A stretch of 64,000 nucleotides of DNA from Isoperla grammatica (lineage: Eukaryota > Arthropoda > Insecta > Plecoptera > Perlodidae). The position numbers were made by a program, and so were the translations under genes. The first letter of the stretch is position 1. The number at the start of each line of letters is the position of its first letter. Below the pieces are notes generated by a model, which was given only the letters and a program-made list of their open reading frames with translations, did not search any database and had not been told where the DNA came from. Location: assembly GCA_945910005.1 (NCBI GenBank), contig OX246744.1:40620906-40684905 (forward strand), in the 5' to 3' direction. This document shows positions 12,801-24,560 of this stretch, piece by piece.

Positions 12801-15800
12801 GGTGTTTCACGGGGGGAGGGGGCACTCTACTGCCGGTTAGTGTCTCACGGGGGGGGGGGCACTGTACTGCCGGTTAGTGTCTCACGGGGGGAAGGGGGCA
12901 CTCTACTGCCGGTTAGTGTCTCACGGGGGGGGGGGCACTGTACTGCTGGTAGGTGTCTCACGGGGGGGAGGGGGCACTCTACTGCCGGTTAGTGTCTCAC
13001 GGGGGGGGAAGGGGCACTGTACTGCTGGTAAGTGTCTCACGGGGGGGGGCACTGTACTGCTGGTAAGAGTCTCACGAGGGGGGGGGCACTGTACTGCCGG
13101 TAAGTGTCTCACGGGGGGGGGGGGCACTGTTCTGCCGGTAAGTGACTCACGGGGGGGGGGGCACTTTACTACCGGTAAGTGTCTCACGGGGGGGGGGGCA
13201 CTGTACTGCCGGTAAGTGTCTCACGGGGGGGGGGGGAACCGTTCTACCGGTAAGTGTCTCACGGGAGGGGGGGGGCACTGTACTACCGGTAAGTGTCTCA
13301 CGGGGGGGGGGGGCACTGTACTGCCGGTAAGTGTCAGGGGGGAGGGGACCATACTGCCGGTAAGTGTCTCACGAGGGGGGGGGGCACTGTACTACCGGTA
13401 AGTGTCTCACGGGGGGGGGGGGCACTGTACTACCGGTAAGTGTCTCACGGGGGGGGGGGGCACTGTACTGCCGGTAAGTGTCTCACGGGGGGGGGGGGGC
13501 ACTGTACTGCCGGTAAGTGTCTCACGGGGGGGGGGGGGGGCACTGTACTACCGGTAAGTGTCTCACGGGGGGGGGGGAACCGTTCTGCCGGTAAGTGACT
13601 CACGGGGGGAAGGGGCACTGTACTACCGGTAAGTGTCTCACGGGGGGGTGGGGGGGCACTGTACTGCCGGTTAGTGTCTCACGGGGGGGGGAACCGTTCT
13701 GCCGGTAAGTGTCTCACGAGGGGGGGGGGAGGGGCACTGTACTGCCGGTAAGTGACTCACGGGGGGGGGGGGGGGGCACTGTACTGCCGGTAAGTGACTC
13801 ACGGGGGGGGGGGGGGGGGCACTGTACTGCTGGTAAGTGTCTCACGGGGGGGGGGGGCACTGTTCTGCCGGTAAGTGACTCACGGGGGGGGGGGCACTGT
13901 ACTGCCGGTAAGTGTCTCACGGGGGGGGGGGCACTGTTCTGCCGGTAAGTGTCTCACGGGGGGGGGGCACTGTACTGCCGGTAAGTGTCTCACGGGGGGG
14001 GGGGGGGGCACTGTACTGCTGGTAAGTGTCTCACGAGGGGGGGGGCACTGTACTGCTGGTAAGTGTCTCACGAGGGGGGGGGCACTGTACTGCTGGTAAG
14101 TGTCTCACGGGGGGGGGGGGGCACTGTTCTGCCGGTAAGTGTCTCACGGGGGGGGGGGCACTGTACTGCAGGTAAGTGTGTCACGGGGGGGGGGGGGGGC
14201 ACTGTACTGCAGGTAAGTGTGTCACGGGGGGGGGGGGGGGGCACTGTACTGCCGGTATGTGTCTCACGGGGGGGGGGGGCACTGTACTGCCGGTAAGTGT
14301 CAGGGGGGGGGGGACCATACTGCCGGTAAGTGTCTCACGAGGGGGGGGGCACTGTACTGCCGGTAAGTGACTCACGAGGGGGGGGGCACTGTACTGCCGG
14401 TAAGTGTCTCACGGGGGGGGGGGGCACTGTACTGCCGGTAAGAGTCTCACGGGGGGGGGGGCACTGTACCACCGGTAAGTGTCTCACGGGAAGGCTGGGG
14501 GGGGGCACCGTACTACCGGTAAGTGTCTCACGGGAGGGGGGGGGGCACTGTACTACCGGTAAGTGTCTCACGGGGGGTGAGTAGCACTGTACCACCGGTT
14601 AGTGTCTCACGGGAAGGCTGGGGGGGGGCACTGTACTACCGGTAAGTGTCTCACGGGGGGGGGGCACTGTACTGCCGGTAAGTGTCAGGGGGGGGGGGAC
14701 CATACTGCCGGTAAGTGTCAGGGGGGGGGGGACCATACTGCCGGTAAGTGTCTCACGAGGGGGGGGGCACTGTACTGCCGGTAAGTGTCTCACGAGGGGG
14801 GGGGGCACTGTACTGCTGGTAAGAGTCTCACGGGGGGGGGGGGCACTGTACTGCTGGTAAGTGACTCACGGGGGGGGGGGGGCACTGTACTGCTGGTAAG
14901 AGTCTCACGGGGGGGGGGGGCACTGTACTGCTGGTAAGTGACTCACGGGGGGGGGGGGCACTGTACTGCTGGTAAGAGTCTCACGAGGGGGGGGGGCACT
15001 GTACTGCCGGTAAGTGACTCACGAGGGGGGGGGCACTGTACTGCCGGTAAGTGTCTCACGGGGGGGGGGGGGCACTGTACTGCTGGTAAGTGACTCACGG
15101 GGGGGGGGGGCACTGTACTGCTGGTAAGAGTCTCACGAGGGGGGGGGCACTGTACTGCTGGTAAGAGTCTCACGGGGGGGGGGCACTGTACTACCGGTAA
15201 GTGTCTCACGGGGGGTGAGGGGCACTGTACCACCGGTTAGTGTCTCACGGGAAGGCTGGGGGGGGCACCGTACTACCGGTTAGTGTCTCACGGGGGGGGG
15301 AAGGGGCACTGTACTGCTAATAAGTGTAAGGGGGGGGGGGGGCACTGTACCACCGGTTAGTGTCTCACGGGAAGGCTGGGGGGGGCACTGTACTACCGGT
15401 TAGTGTCTTACGGGGGGGGGGGGGGGCACTGTACTACCGGTAAGTGTCTCACGGGGGGGGGGGGGGGCACTTTACTACCGGTAAGTGTCTCACGGGGGGG
15501 GGGGGGGGGGGGGGGCACTTTACTACCGGTAAGTGTCTCACGGGGGGGGAAGGGGCACTGTACCACCGGTTAGTGTCTCACGGGGGGGGGGAAGGGGCAC
15601 TGTACTGCTAATAAGTGTCAGGGGGGGGGGCACTGTACTGCCGGTAAGTGACTCACGGGGGGGGCACTGTACTGCCGGTAAGTGACTCACGGGGGGGGCA
15701 CTGTACTGCCGGTAAGTGACTCACGGGGGGGGGGGGCACTGTACTACCGGTAAGTGTCTCACGGGGGGGGGGGCACTGTACTACCGGTAAGTGTCTCACG

Positions 15801-17828
15801 GGGGGGGAAGGGGCACTGTACTACCGGTAAGTGTCTCACGGGGGGGGAAGGGGCACTGTACTACCGGTAAGTGTCTCACGGGGGGGGGGAAGGGGCACTG
15901 TACCACCGGTAAGTGTCTCACGGGGGGGGGGAAGGGGCACTGTACCACCGGTTAGTGTCTCACGGGAAGGCTGGGGGGGGGCACTGTACTACCGGTTAGT
16001 GTCTCACGGGAAGGCTGGGGGGGGGGGCACTGTACTACCGGTAAGTGTCTCACGGGGGGGGGGGTGGCACTATACTACCGGTAAGTGTCTCACGGGGGGG
16101 GGAAGGGGCACTGTACCACCGGTTAGTGTCTCACGGGGGGGGAAGGGGCACTGTACTGCCGGTAAGTGACTCACGGGGGGGGGCACTGTACTACCGGTAA
16201 GTGTCTCACGGGGGGGGGGGGGCACTGTACCACCGGTTAGTGTCTCACGGGTGGGGGGTGGCACTGTACTACCGGTAAGTGTCTCACGGGTGGGGGGTGG
16301 CACTGTACTACCGGTTAGTGTCTCACGGGGGGGGGGGGGGGCACTGTACTACCGGTAAGTGTCTCACGGGTGGGGGGTGGCACTGTACTACCGGTTAGTG
16401 TCTCACGGGGGGGGGGGGGCACTGTACTACCGGTAAGTGTCTCACGGGGGGGGGGCACTGTACTACCGGTAAGTGTCTCACGGGGGGGGGGGGGGCACTG
16501 TACTACCGGTAAGTGTCTCACGGGGGGGGGGGGGGCACTGTACTACCGGTAAGTGTCTCACGGGGGGGGGGGGGGGCACTGTACTACCGGTAAGTGTCTC
16601 ACGGGGGGGGGGGGCACTGTACTACCGGTTAGTGTCTCACGGGGGGGGGGCACTTTACTACCGGTAAGTGTCTCACGGGGGGGGAAGGGGCACTGTATTA
16701 CCGGTTAGTGTCTCACGGGAAGGCTGGGGGGGGGCACTGTATTACCGGTTAGTGTCTCACGGGAAGGCTGGGGGGGGGCACTGTATTACCGGTTAGTGTC
16801 TCACGGGAAGGCTGGGGGGGGGCACTGTACTACCGGTTAGTGTCTCACGGGGGGGGGGGGGGGGGGGCACTGTACTACCGGTAAGTGTCTCACGGGGGGG
16901 GGGGCACTGTACTACCGGTAAGTGTCTCACGGGGGGGGAAGGGGCACTGTACCACCGGTTAGTGTCTCACGGGAAGGCTGGGGGGGGGCACTTTTCTACC
17001 GGTAAGTGTCTTACGGGGGGGGGGGGAACCGTACTACCGGTAAGTGTCTCACGGGGGGGGGGGGGGAACCGTACTACCGGTAAGTGTCTCACGGGGGGTG
17101 GGGGGGAACCGTACTACCGGTAAGTGTCTCACGGGGGTGGGGGGGCACTGTACTGCTGGTAAGTGTCTCACGGGGGGGGATGGGGGCACTGTACTACCGG
17201 TAAGTGTCTCACGGGGGGGGGGGGGGGCACTGTACTACCGGTAAGTGTCTCACGGGGGGGGGGGGGGCACTGTACTGCTGGTAAGTGTCTCACGGGGGGG
17301 GATGGGGGCACTGTACTACCGGTTAGTGTCTCACGGGGGGGGGGCACTGTACTGCTGGTAAGTGTCTCACGGGGGTGGGGGGGCACTGTACTGCTGGTAA
17401 GTGTCTCACGGGGGTGGGGGGGCACTGTACTACCGGTTAGTGTCTCACGGGGGGGGGGGGCACTGTACTGCTGGTAAGTGTCTCACGGGGGGGGATGGGG
17501 GCACTCTACTACCGGTAAGTGTCTCACGGGGGGTGGGGGGGGGCACTGTACTACCGGTAAGTGTCTCACGGGGGGGGGGGGGCACTGTACTGCTGGTAAG
17601 TGTCTCACGGGGGGGGATGGGGGCACTGTACTACCGGTTAGTGTCTCACGGGGGGGGGGGCACTGTACTGCTGGTAAGTGTCTCACGGGGGGGGGGCACT
17701 GTACTACCGGTAAGTGTCTCACGGGGGGGGGGGGGCACTGTACTACCGGTAAGTGTCTCACGGGAGGGGGGGGGGGGCACTGTACTACCGGTAAGTGTCT
17801 CACGGGAGGGGGGGGGGGCACTGTACTA
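835..17828 (+). repeat. splice-donor minisatellite array (~40-bp units)
   Basis: Tandem units of the form GCACTGTACTACCG | GTAAGTGTCTCAC | G(7-20). Length varies mainly in the G-run. From length divided by average unit I estimate about 400 units; I did not count them. Left to right, a unit is the last exon bases, the donor and first intron bases, then a G-run joining to the next exon end. Variants: tactGCcg versus tactACcg; GTTAGT donors, usually followed or preceded by GGGAAGGCTGGGG; TAATAAG units that lost the GT; units with gactcac or gtcaggg; and GAACCG instead of GCACTG. Blocks of variants recur in order, so the array grew by duplication of multi-unit segments. All forward frames stay open for long stretches only because of the repeat; no protein is implied. 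Confidence 0.9.
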
Positions 17829-17830
17829 TT

Positions 17831-17870
<40 letters not shown>
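17826..17870. repeat. (ATTT)n microsatellite interrupting the array
   Basis: An uninterrupted run of ttta/attt units, followed by a short unrelated AT-rich segment (to about 17,904), splits the last units from the main array. Confidence 0.9.
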
Positions 17871-17904
17871 TGTCTATCCTATTCAGTTATAAAAACTGAT
17901 TTAC

Positions 17905-18086
17905 TGTCTCACTGTACTACTGGTAAGTGTCTCACGGGAGGGGGGGGGCACTGTACTACCGGTAAGTATCTCACGGGGGGTGGGGGGGCACTTTCTGGTA
18001 AGTGTCACACGGGGGGTGGGGGGGCACTGTACTGGTGGTAAGAGTCACACGGGCGGTGGGGGGGCACTGACCTGCCGATAAGTGTT
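17905..18086 (+). repeat. decayed tail of the splice-donor array
   Basis: Four or five degenerate units (ctggtaagtgtctcac, ctttctggtaagtgtcacac, ctgccgataagtg) with G-runs broken by T. Divergence rises towards the array edge, as expected where unequal exchange no longer homogenises units. Confidence 0.85.
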
Positions 18087-18330
<244 letters not shown>

Positions 18331-19089
18331 TTCGATTTCAAGGAGACGAACTGCAATGTGAAAGCGATAGTCCTACAGACATGTTTGTGTGTATTGGTAA
18401 ATTTATTTTTAATTTTAGAGAATTATTGACCAGACCATGGCACATGTCTAGTTCACTCCACTGAGCGGACATAATGCCTTTCTTAATGAGTAGGGAGAAT
18501 GTTTTTAACATCCATCTGTTTTTCACTAAAAAGCGTATCAACATCGAGTATGCCGTCGTTATGAGATTTCGTATAGTTTGAGGATAGTGGCCTATTTATT
18601 CTGGTCATAACGTTGTTTGCACAAAATGTAACTTGTTCATATAACCCAACAGCTATTCTGAATATTTTGTTTTTAGTGTAAGCCAATGCCAATGAGTTCC
18701 TTGTCCGAATTGGGAACGTTACTTTGCTGTTTGTAATGCAGGTCTATAGTTCCTTACAAGAGAATTGTATTTACGTATTTTGTTATAAGATTATTATTTT
18801 ACGTACGTGTTGTTTCTAATGCAACTGTATGTACTATGTAGTTCCGAACAACAGAATTGGGCGCCACAAATTTAGTATTTACATACCTTATTCGAAAAGT
18901 TACTTTAATGTTGGAAATGTAGGTTTACCATAGTTCTGTCCAAGAGCATTGCAAATGAGGAATTACATATTTAGTATTTGAAGTTTCTTGTTCAGATTAT
19001 TACTTCGCTGTTCCTTCTAACGCAAGTCTATATTTCGAGTTATTGCTCATTTATTTCTATATTATGTAATGGTATTATATCTAATAATT
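18331..19089. other. AT-rich intergenic or intronic DNA
   Basis: No exon, RNA gene or transposon end recognised. It would lie within the intron if the exons at 631 and 19,779 belong together. Confidence 0.4.
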
Positions 19090-19345
19090 AAAAAAAATAT
19101 ATTATTATTATTTTATTGAATGTATCACAATCATACAATCTCGGTCAAAACCGGCGTTAGCATGTTATACGGACGTAATGTCAAGTATTTCCATGTGTCT
19201 ACCTTATTTAACTTCACTTATCACTTGTTACTAGTTTAAACAGTCATCAATCTCGGTCAAAGCCGGTGTTTACATGTTATACGGACAATACAGATGTAAT
19301 GTCAAGTATTTCCATGAGGTACCTTGTTCAACTTCAGTCGTTACT
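19090..19345 (-). repeat. two tandem ~110-bp units of a retroposon 3' end
   Basis: caatctcggtcaaa(a/g)ccgg, catgttatacgga and gtcaagtatttccatg each occur twice in the same order, first from about 19,137 and again from about 19,247. On the minus strand the first unit reads into an AT-rich tail. It shares the gccggttttgaccgag end with 18,087 in opposite orientation. Confidence 0.6.
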
Positions 19346-19375
19346 GTCTTATTAGTACTTATTAGTACTTATTAG

Positions 19376-19378
<3 letters not shown>

Positions 19379-19461
<83 letters not shown>

Positions 19462-19505
19462 GTAGTAGCAGTATTATTATTATTTTATTTTATTTTTATT
19501 ATTAT
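19379..19505. repeat. (ATT)n microsatellite
   Basis: Imperfect ATT tract of about 125 bp. Confidence 0.9.
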
Positions 19506-19778
19506 TTGGAAAAACGTATCTCACAGAAATATCATAGCATCCGAACCGAAGCAAAACCACTACCGACGTTTGTTGGCTGGTGGGTCTATTTACGAAAACT
19601 AACAAACTATCCGCCGAGACCACTTAGGCGGATTAGTGGCGGCTCTATTGAGCTGTCGGTGCACAATAAGGTGCAATATTTCTGTCATCGTACAAAAGGC
19701 AGCTCTCTACGAACATTTGCCCCACACCACCATTTCCCCTACTTTGGAAGAGAAGGCCTAAAACGATTTTATTTCTAG

Positions 19779-19904
19779 GCATGGACCGCTGTTCAGTTGG
19801 ACGACCTGGGTCTAGTGTGGGACGCGGTACCGATCCCACGCCACATATTGATACAAATAGAGGGAGAAGAAGGAGAGTTCCCAGAATTGATTTACGATGC
19901 ATAG
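19779..19904 (+). CDS. candidate terminal exon
   Basis: A good acceptor (gattttatttctag, ending 19,778) opens a phase-0 frame of 41 codons ending in TAG at 19,902-19,904. The peptide begins AWTAVQLDDLGLVWDAVP and ends EGEEGEFPELIYDA; its alternating hydrophobic and acidic pattern looks like real protein. Phase matches the exon ending at 834, so it could be the next and last exon of that gene across the array. An AATAAA at 20,282-20,287 could serve as polyadenylation signal. A different frame is open through 20,056 with donors AAG|GTACGT (19,907) and GG|GTAAGT (about 20,006), so the exon could instead be internal in another frame. Family unknown. Confidence 0.35.
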   Translation, partial: AWTAVQLDDLGLVWDAVPIPRHILIQIEGEEGEFPELIYDA

Positions 19905-20394
19905 AAGGTACGTGCACACACCCAGGGTGTTATATGTGCGATATAGAGAAAGAAGACGGGCAGAACGTCTTGCCAGACCTAGAGTTTGACATGTCCTTTT
20001 ATGGGGTAAGTGTGGCAGCACCGGGGGGAAGTGTGGCACCCTCATGTTTTACATAGAAATAATGGATATTGAAGCTAGGAGAAAGTGTGGCAGGGTAAGG
20101 AATACTCTTGTTATGCTTATGAATTTTTTTCAGATTTTTATTGATTTTACTTTGCATTTTATAGCGTTATTACTGGAACACGGTCGATGAATACTACTAC
20201 TAGTACTTCATGATTTGGCCAATATGTAAGAATAAGATCACTTTAACTACAGTTGCATTTCTTACCGTTTAACACTCCTCAAATAAAATTTGAAAAAGTG
20301 CTGTTTGGGTTTTTGGTCAACAACAACAACAACAACAAAGCATCTAGGTGGGGGGTTTGCGTGCGATCTTAGGCGCACCCCCTTGAACGCCTGC

Positions 20395-20598
20395 ATGCAC
20401 GATAAGGTAGCAGTCCATGAACAGGCAAGTCCGAATCAGAACCATTGCATATCGCGTCGGTTGGCATACGGAAGTCCAGCAAGGGAGTGCAGGGCCAAGT
20501 GGGAGGAACAATCTTCAGCCGGACAATAGGGCGTGGGTGGGGGGGAGGGTCTCTTTAAGTTAAATAAAGACATATATTGTTGAATTGGTTTTTTAATT
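20395..20598 (-). repeat. fragmentary SINE pieces
   Basis: A scrap of the SINE head (gataaggtagcagtcc) abuts the middle of a long-tail (variant B) SINE (tccgaatcag, gcatacggaagtccagcaag). The variant B part is repeated at about 21,445-21,620. Confidence 0.6.
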
Positions 20599-20813
20599 GA
20601 TTATTTGGGCTTGACGTCTCTGTTTTTGCAACGAGACTAATCGAGACAATGAGTGGGTGATATATGAAGATAAAATAGGGGGCTATTTGGAGGAAAGTGG
20701 CAAGTAGGAGGGCGGGGGTGAAAAGGGGAAGGTGGAGGAAAGGGGCTTGGGGTGTGGACTGCACTTCGTCTGACTTCTCCTCCTCGACCAGTCCGGCTAG
20801 GGTGGCCCTACCA
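20599..20813 (-). mobile_element. SINE copy, variant A, 5'-truncated
   Basis: Reference description for this family. Sense strand is minus. The 3' end (low coordinate) is the terminus whose plus strand reads gattatttgggcttaacgtctcat, often preceded by several gatt units. Next come a body with gctaatcgagacaatgagtgggtgat and a G-rich middle (ggaggaaaggggcaagtagg). The 5' head starts at gtgtggactgcacttcgtc and ends in ggtagcagtccctgggcagg. This copy lacks the last part of the head, the usual 5' truncation of target-primed integration. Confidence 0.8.
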
Positions 20814-20980
20814 GGGGGGGACTAGGGAAGGATGACCACACACCCGCCGAGCCCACGCCACAGCGTGATCTTTTAACATCATAGCTTGTTTTTGGCACTA
20901 CAGTTGCAACCTCTCAACCTCATATATTTTCCATACACTTGTTATTATTAGATTTCTTATATATTAGATTAGATTAGATT

Positions 20981-21207
20981 GATTATTGGGGCTTAACGTC
21001 TCATATTTTTTCAACTTGGCTAATCGAGACGATGAGTGGGTGAAATATTAAAATGAAATAGGGGCAATATGGAGGACAGGGGGCAAAAAGAAGATGGGTG
21101 TGGCGGATCGAAAAGGGTGGGAGGAAAAAGGAGTAGGGAGGTTGTGGACTACTTTTCGTCTGACTTCTCCTCCTCGACCTGTCTGGCTAGCGTGGCCCTA
21201 CCAGAAG
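20981..21207 (-). mobile_element. SINE copy, variant A, 5'-truncated
   Basis: Complete tail and body, head cut after the ccctaccagaag portion. An AT-rich gattagatt run marks the 3' tail. A further tail-only scrap follows at about 21,228-21,330. Confidence 0.75.
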
Positions 21208-21342
21208 GTGTTACTGCGGAGTTAAAAACAATTTCATATTTTTGCACCTGTCTAATCGAGATGTTGAGTAGGTGAAATATGAAGATAAAGTCGGAGGTGA
21301 TTGGAGGAAAGGGGCAAGTAGGAGGGCGGGGAGGAAAGGAAA

Positions 21343-21600
21343 ATTGATTGATTAATGGGGCTTAACATCAGGTGTTTGTGCAACAATTGCTAATCGAGAC
21401 GATGACCGGGTGATAATAAAGATGAGGAAGATGATGAAGAAAAAAGCCAAGTCCGAATCAGATCCATTGCATATCGCGTCGGTTGGCATACGGAAGTCCA
21501 GCAAGGGAGTGCAGGGCCAAGTGGAAGGAACAATCTTCAGCCGGACAATGGGGCGTGCGGGGGGGGGGGGCGGAGGGTCTCTTTAAGTTGAATAAAGAAA
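21343..21600 (-). mobile_element. SINE copy, variant B, no head
   Basis: Variant B shares the terminal tail but has a different body: gataataaagatgaggaag, tccgaatcagatccattg and gtccagcaaggga. It is near-identical to the piece at 20,428-20,598, so the two are probably a local duplication about 1 kb apart. Confidence 0.7.
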
Positions 21601-21722
21601 TATATTGTTGAATTGGTTTTTTAATTGATTATTTGGGCTTGACGTCTCATATTTTTGCAACGAGGCTAATCGAGACAATGAGTGACAAAAGTTCTTCATA
21701 CAACGGGGAAAGCTTTAATTGT

Positions 21723-22386
21723 GAATTTGAATTTTTGAATTTATTGGGTTTAAGGGCGCTTCAACCAGTTAGGTCATTTTGCGCCACCAAGATGGTGTTT
21801 TGCAAGCTAAGTAATTAAGTTACTATGAAAGTAGTAATTATGTTTTAATTTTATATGAATGTAATTTATATTATTTTATATTTATATTTGGTTGTATTTA
21901 AAATTGTTGGAAAAACTGTGTGCGGACAAGAAATTTTAAAAGTTTATCACAATTCTCGTATGACAAAAGTTCTTCATACAACGGGGAAAGCTTTAATTGT
22001 GTTTTCAACACATCATGTTTGGTGCATTCTGACAATTTGTGACCTACAGTCAGAGTGACGTCACAGGTGTCACATTTAGGGACAACCTTTTCTCTAGTGA
22101 GGAGATAGCCATGAGTCAAACGAGTGTGGCCAATGCGAACCCGTGCCAACACAACCTCTTCCCGGCGAGAAAGACGAGAAGATGGAGGCCGAACTTTATT
22201 GATCAATTTAGGCATCACACTGTTGTTCAGTTGCACTTGGTCCCAAGCAGCTTGTCGTTTATCTAAAATGACTTGTTTGAACGTACTCTTGACATCTAGA
22301 ACAGGGACGATATCGAAGTCAACATGGCGATGTTGACAGGCTGCCTTTGCAGCCTGATCGGCCAATTCGTTTCCTTCGATTCCCAC
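21723..22386 (-). mobile_element. 5'-truncated copy of the I-type LINE
   Basis: Matches the 3' UTR and the last ~160 codons of ORF2 of the full-length LINE at 29,087-35,255. The RNase H end (GIEGNELADQAAKAACQ) and the C-terminal CDTC...H...C zinc-knuckle-like motif are intact. Compared with that copy it has a small in-frame deletion (LNNSVMP versus LNKLHSVMP) and a few substitutions. It ends abruptly at an (ATT)n/(AT)n tract (22,388-22,425). A scrap of the same ORF2 end (gacaaaagttcttcatac) is repeated just upstream at 21,684, pointing to a rearranged insertion. Not functional. Confidence 0.85.
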
Positions 22387-22387
22387 G

Positions 22388-22409
<22 letters not shown>

Positions 22410-22421
<12 letters not shown>

Positions 22422-23040
22422 TATACGTACTCGACAACTTAGGTCATATGACGTCTTCCGAATCAGGTCCATATATATCGCGGGAGTCGTCATAAGGGGA
22501 GTTCAGCAAGGGAGGGCAGGGTCAAGTAGGAGGAGAAGTCTTCAGAGTGGTGGCGGGGGGCGGGGGGCGGGGGGGGGGGGGTAAGGGACAGGGTCTCCTT
22601 TCGTCTCCTCTTACGACTGACACGAAAAGGCCACATTTAAAGGGGTTGACGGGTAGAAAAGGACCTCACTAAATCGCATCGTACGACTGGCAGAGTAACT
22701 TGATTGATTGATAGATATTTGGGCTTAACGTCTTATATTTTTGCAACTTCGCTTATCAAGACGATGAGTGGGTGATATAGGAAGATGAACTAGGGGGGTG
22801 TTTGCATGAGATTGATGAATGGGGCTTAACGTCTCATATTTATGCAACGATGGCTAATCGAGACGATGAGCGGGTGATAATAAAGATGAGAAAGATGATA
22901 ATGAAGAATAAAGCCACATCCGAATCAGATCCATTGTACGTCGAATGGGTCGTCATAATGGAGTCTAGCAAGGGAGGGCAGGGCCAAGTGGGAGGGGAAA
23001 AATTCAATGGGACAGTGTGGGGGGGGGGGGGAGGGACTAG
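22410..23040 (-). mobile_element. three SINE fragments (B, A-tail, B)
   Basis: An old variant B body with a very G-rich centre (22,440-22,695), a tail-only A copy starting at the (gatt)n near 22,700, and a second variant B copy from 22,811 that stops at a G-run next to the RING exon. All have sense on the minus strand. Confidence 0.65.
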
Positions 23041-23109
23041 CAGTCACTCTGGGCCTATCTACCCCGGGCCGAGACGGGTTATACCCGGGTACACAACGGA
23101 TGTTCATAC

Positions 23110-23289
23110 CTGTGTTCATCGCGAACCCCAGGTCGATCAGCACAGACACCGGTTGGGAACAACTGGCGCACATGTGATGGCCGGACTCGCACATGTAGAC
23201 GGGAGGAGTCATCGGACACTGGAGACACTGTGGACATTGTAGCAGCCGCCAGATGTCCGCCACGCTCTTGGCGTCCATAGTCTCTAGAA
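23110..23289 (-). CDS. Siah-type RING finger exon (partial gene)
   Basis: On the minus strand an acceptor (cttctcctcag) is followed by an exon with an ATG at 23,278 and a donor ACAG|GTATGA ending at 23,110. The peptide starts MDAKSVADIWRLLQCPQC and continues CPMTPPVYMCESGHHMCASC. That is the first half of a C3HC4 RING of the Sina/Siah kind: CxxC, a Pro-Pro loop, CxSGHxxCxxC. Siah proteins are E3 ubiquitin ligases that bind E2 enzymes through this RING. The last CxxC pair and the substrate-binding domain are not in this exon and I could not find them here. The frame is open upstream of the ATG, so it may be internal rather than first. It sits alone among SINEs, so it could be a gene with repeat-filled introns or a stranded pseudogene exon. 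Confidence 0.55.
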
Positions 23290-23321
23290 CTGAGGAGAAG
23301 CTAAGTTGTCATGTCGTGACA

Positions 23322-23932
23322 CTGATTGATTGATTGATATTTGGGCTTAACGTCTCATATTTCTGCAACGAGTCTAATCAAGACAATGAGTGGGTGATAT
23401 ATGAAGATGAAATATGGGGCTGTTTGGAGGAAAGGGGCAAGTAGGAGGGAGCGTGAGGAAAGGGGCAAGTAGGAGGGAGCGTGAGGAAAGGGGAAAGGGG
23501 AGGAAAGGGGATTGGGGTGTGGACTGCACTTCGTCTGACTTCTCCACCTCGACCAGTCCGGCTAGGGTGGCCCTACCACAAGCATACGCTTCCGCCGGCA
23601 TAGCTCTTGGGATCATCAAAGCATTTAGGATTATTTGGGCTTAACGTCTCATATTTTTGCAACGAGGCTAATCGAGACAATGAGTAGGTGATATATGAAG
23701 ATGAAATAGGGGGCTGTTTGGAGGAAAAGGGCAAGTAGGAGGGAGCGTGAGAAAAGGGGAAGGTGGAGGAAAGGGGATTGGGGTGTGGACTGCATTTCGT
23801 CTGACTTCTCCTCCTCGACCAGTCCGGCTAGGGTGGCCCTACCAGAAGCATACGCTTCCGTCGGCATAGCTCTCGGGATCAACAAAGCACGCAAACCTGC
23901 CCACCACGATAAGGTAGCAGTCCCTCGGCAGG
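23322..23932 (-). mobile_element. two SINE copies head to tail
   Basis: The first (23,322-23,623) is cut in the head; the second (23,629-23,932) is complete from tail to the cggcagg 5' end. P1 of the head has one mismatch in the second copy (CCTGCCG opposite GGGCAGG). Confidence 0.8.
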
Positions 23933-24138
23933 ATAACTAGGTTGAAGTTCGTAGGTTGATTATAATAAGTTTATTGACGTACTCGAAAACTACGATCATT
24001 TCAACCTTTTAGGTCACCTTGCGTCTCCGGAGAAGTTGTTTTGAGAGATTAGGATTCTTATTAAATTTACAAATGAAATCGATAAATCAAACAACCGAGT
24101 TATTAAATGATTATCACAGTTGTCGTTATACGATAGAT

Positions 24139-24560
24139 TTGATTATTTGGGCTTAACGTCTCATATTTTTGCAACGAGGCTAATCGAGACTATGAGTGGG
24201 TGATGTATGAAGATGAAATAGGGGGCTGTTTGGAGGAAAGGGGAAAGGGGAGGAAAGGGGATTGGGGTGTGGACTGCACATCGTCTGACTACTCCTCCTC
24301 GACCAGTCCGGCTAGGGTGGCCCTACCAGAAGCATACGCTTCCGCCGGCATAGCTCTCGGGATCAACAAGACGATGAGTGTGTGATAATGGGGGTGCGGT
24401 GGGTTCCGGGGGTGATTGGGGGAAAGAGACAAGTAGAAGGTGAAAATTAGATTTACAGCAGTTACTTGTTGAATGATTGATATTTGGGCTTAACGTCTTA
24501 TATTTTTGCAACTTGGCTAATCAAGACGATGAGTGGGTGATAATGAAATAGGGAATTTGA
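24139..24560 (-). mobile_element. SINE copies, one truncated and one tail only
   Basis: 24,139-24,370 runs from tail to the ctctcgggatcaacaag part of the head and then joins another SINE body (acgatgagtgtgtgataatg). 24,473-24,560 is a tail and early body only. Confidence 0.7.

Noticed and set aside
591..17892. Dozens of long ORFs over the G-rich array (Gly/Val/Ser or Pro/Thr-rich proteins)
   Set aside because: All three frames on each strand are open because the unit has few stops. The peptides are the same repeat in different frames, so they are not genes.
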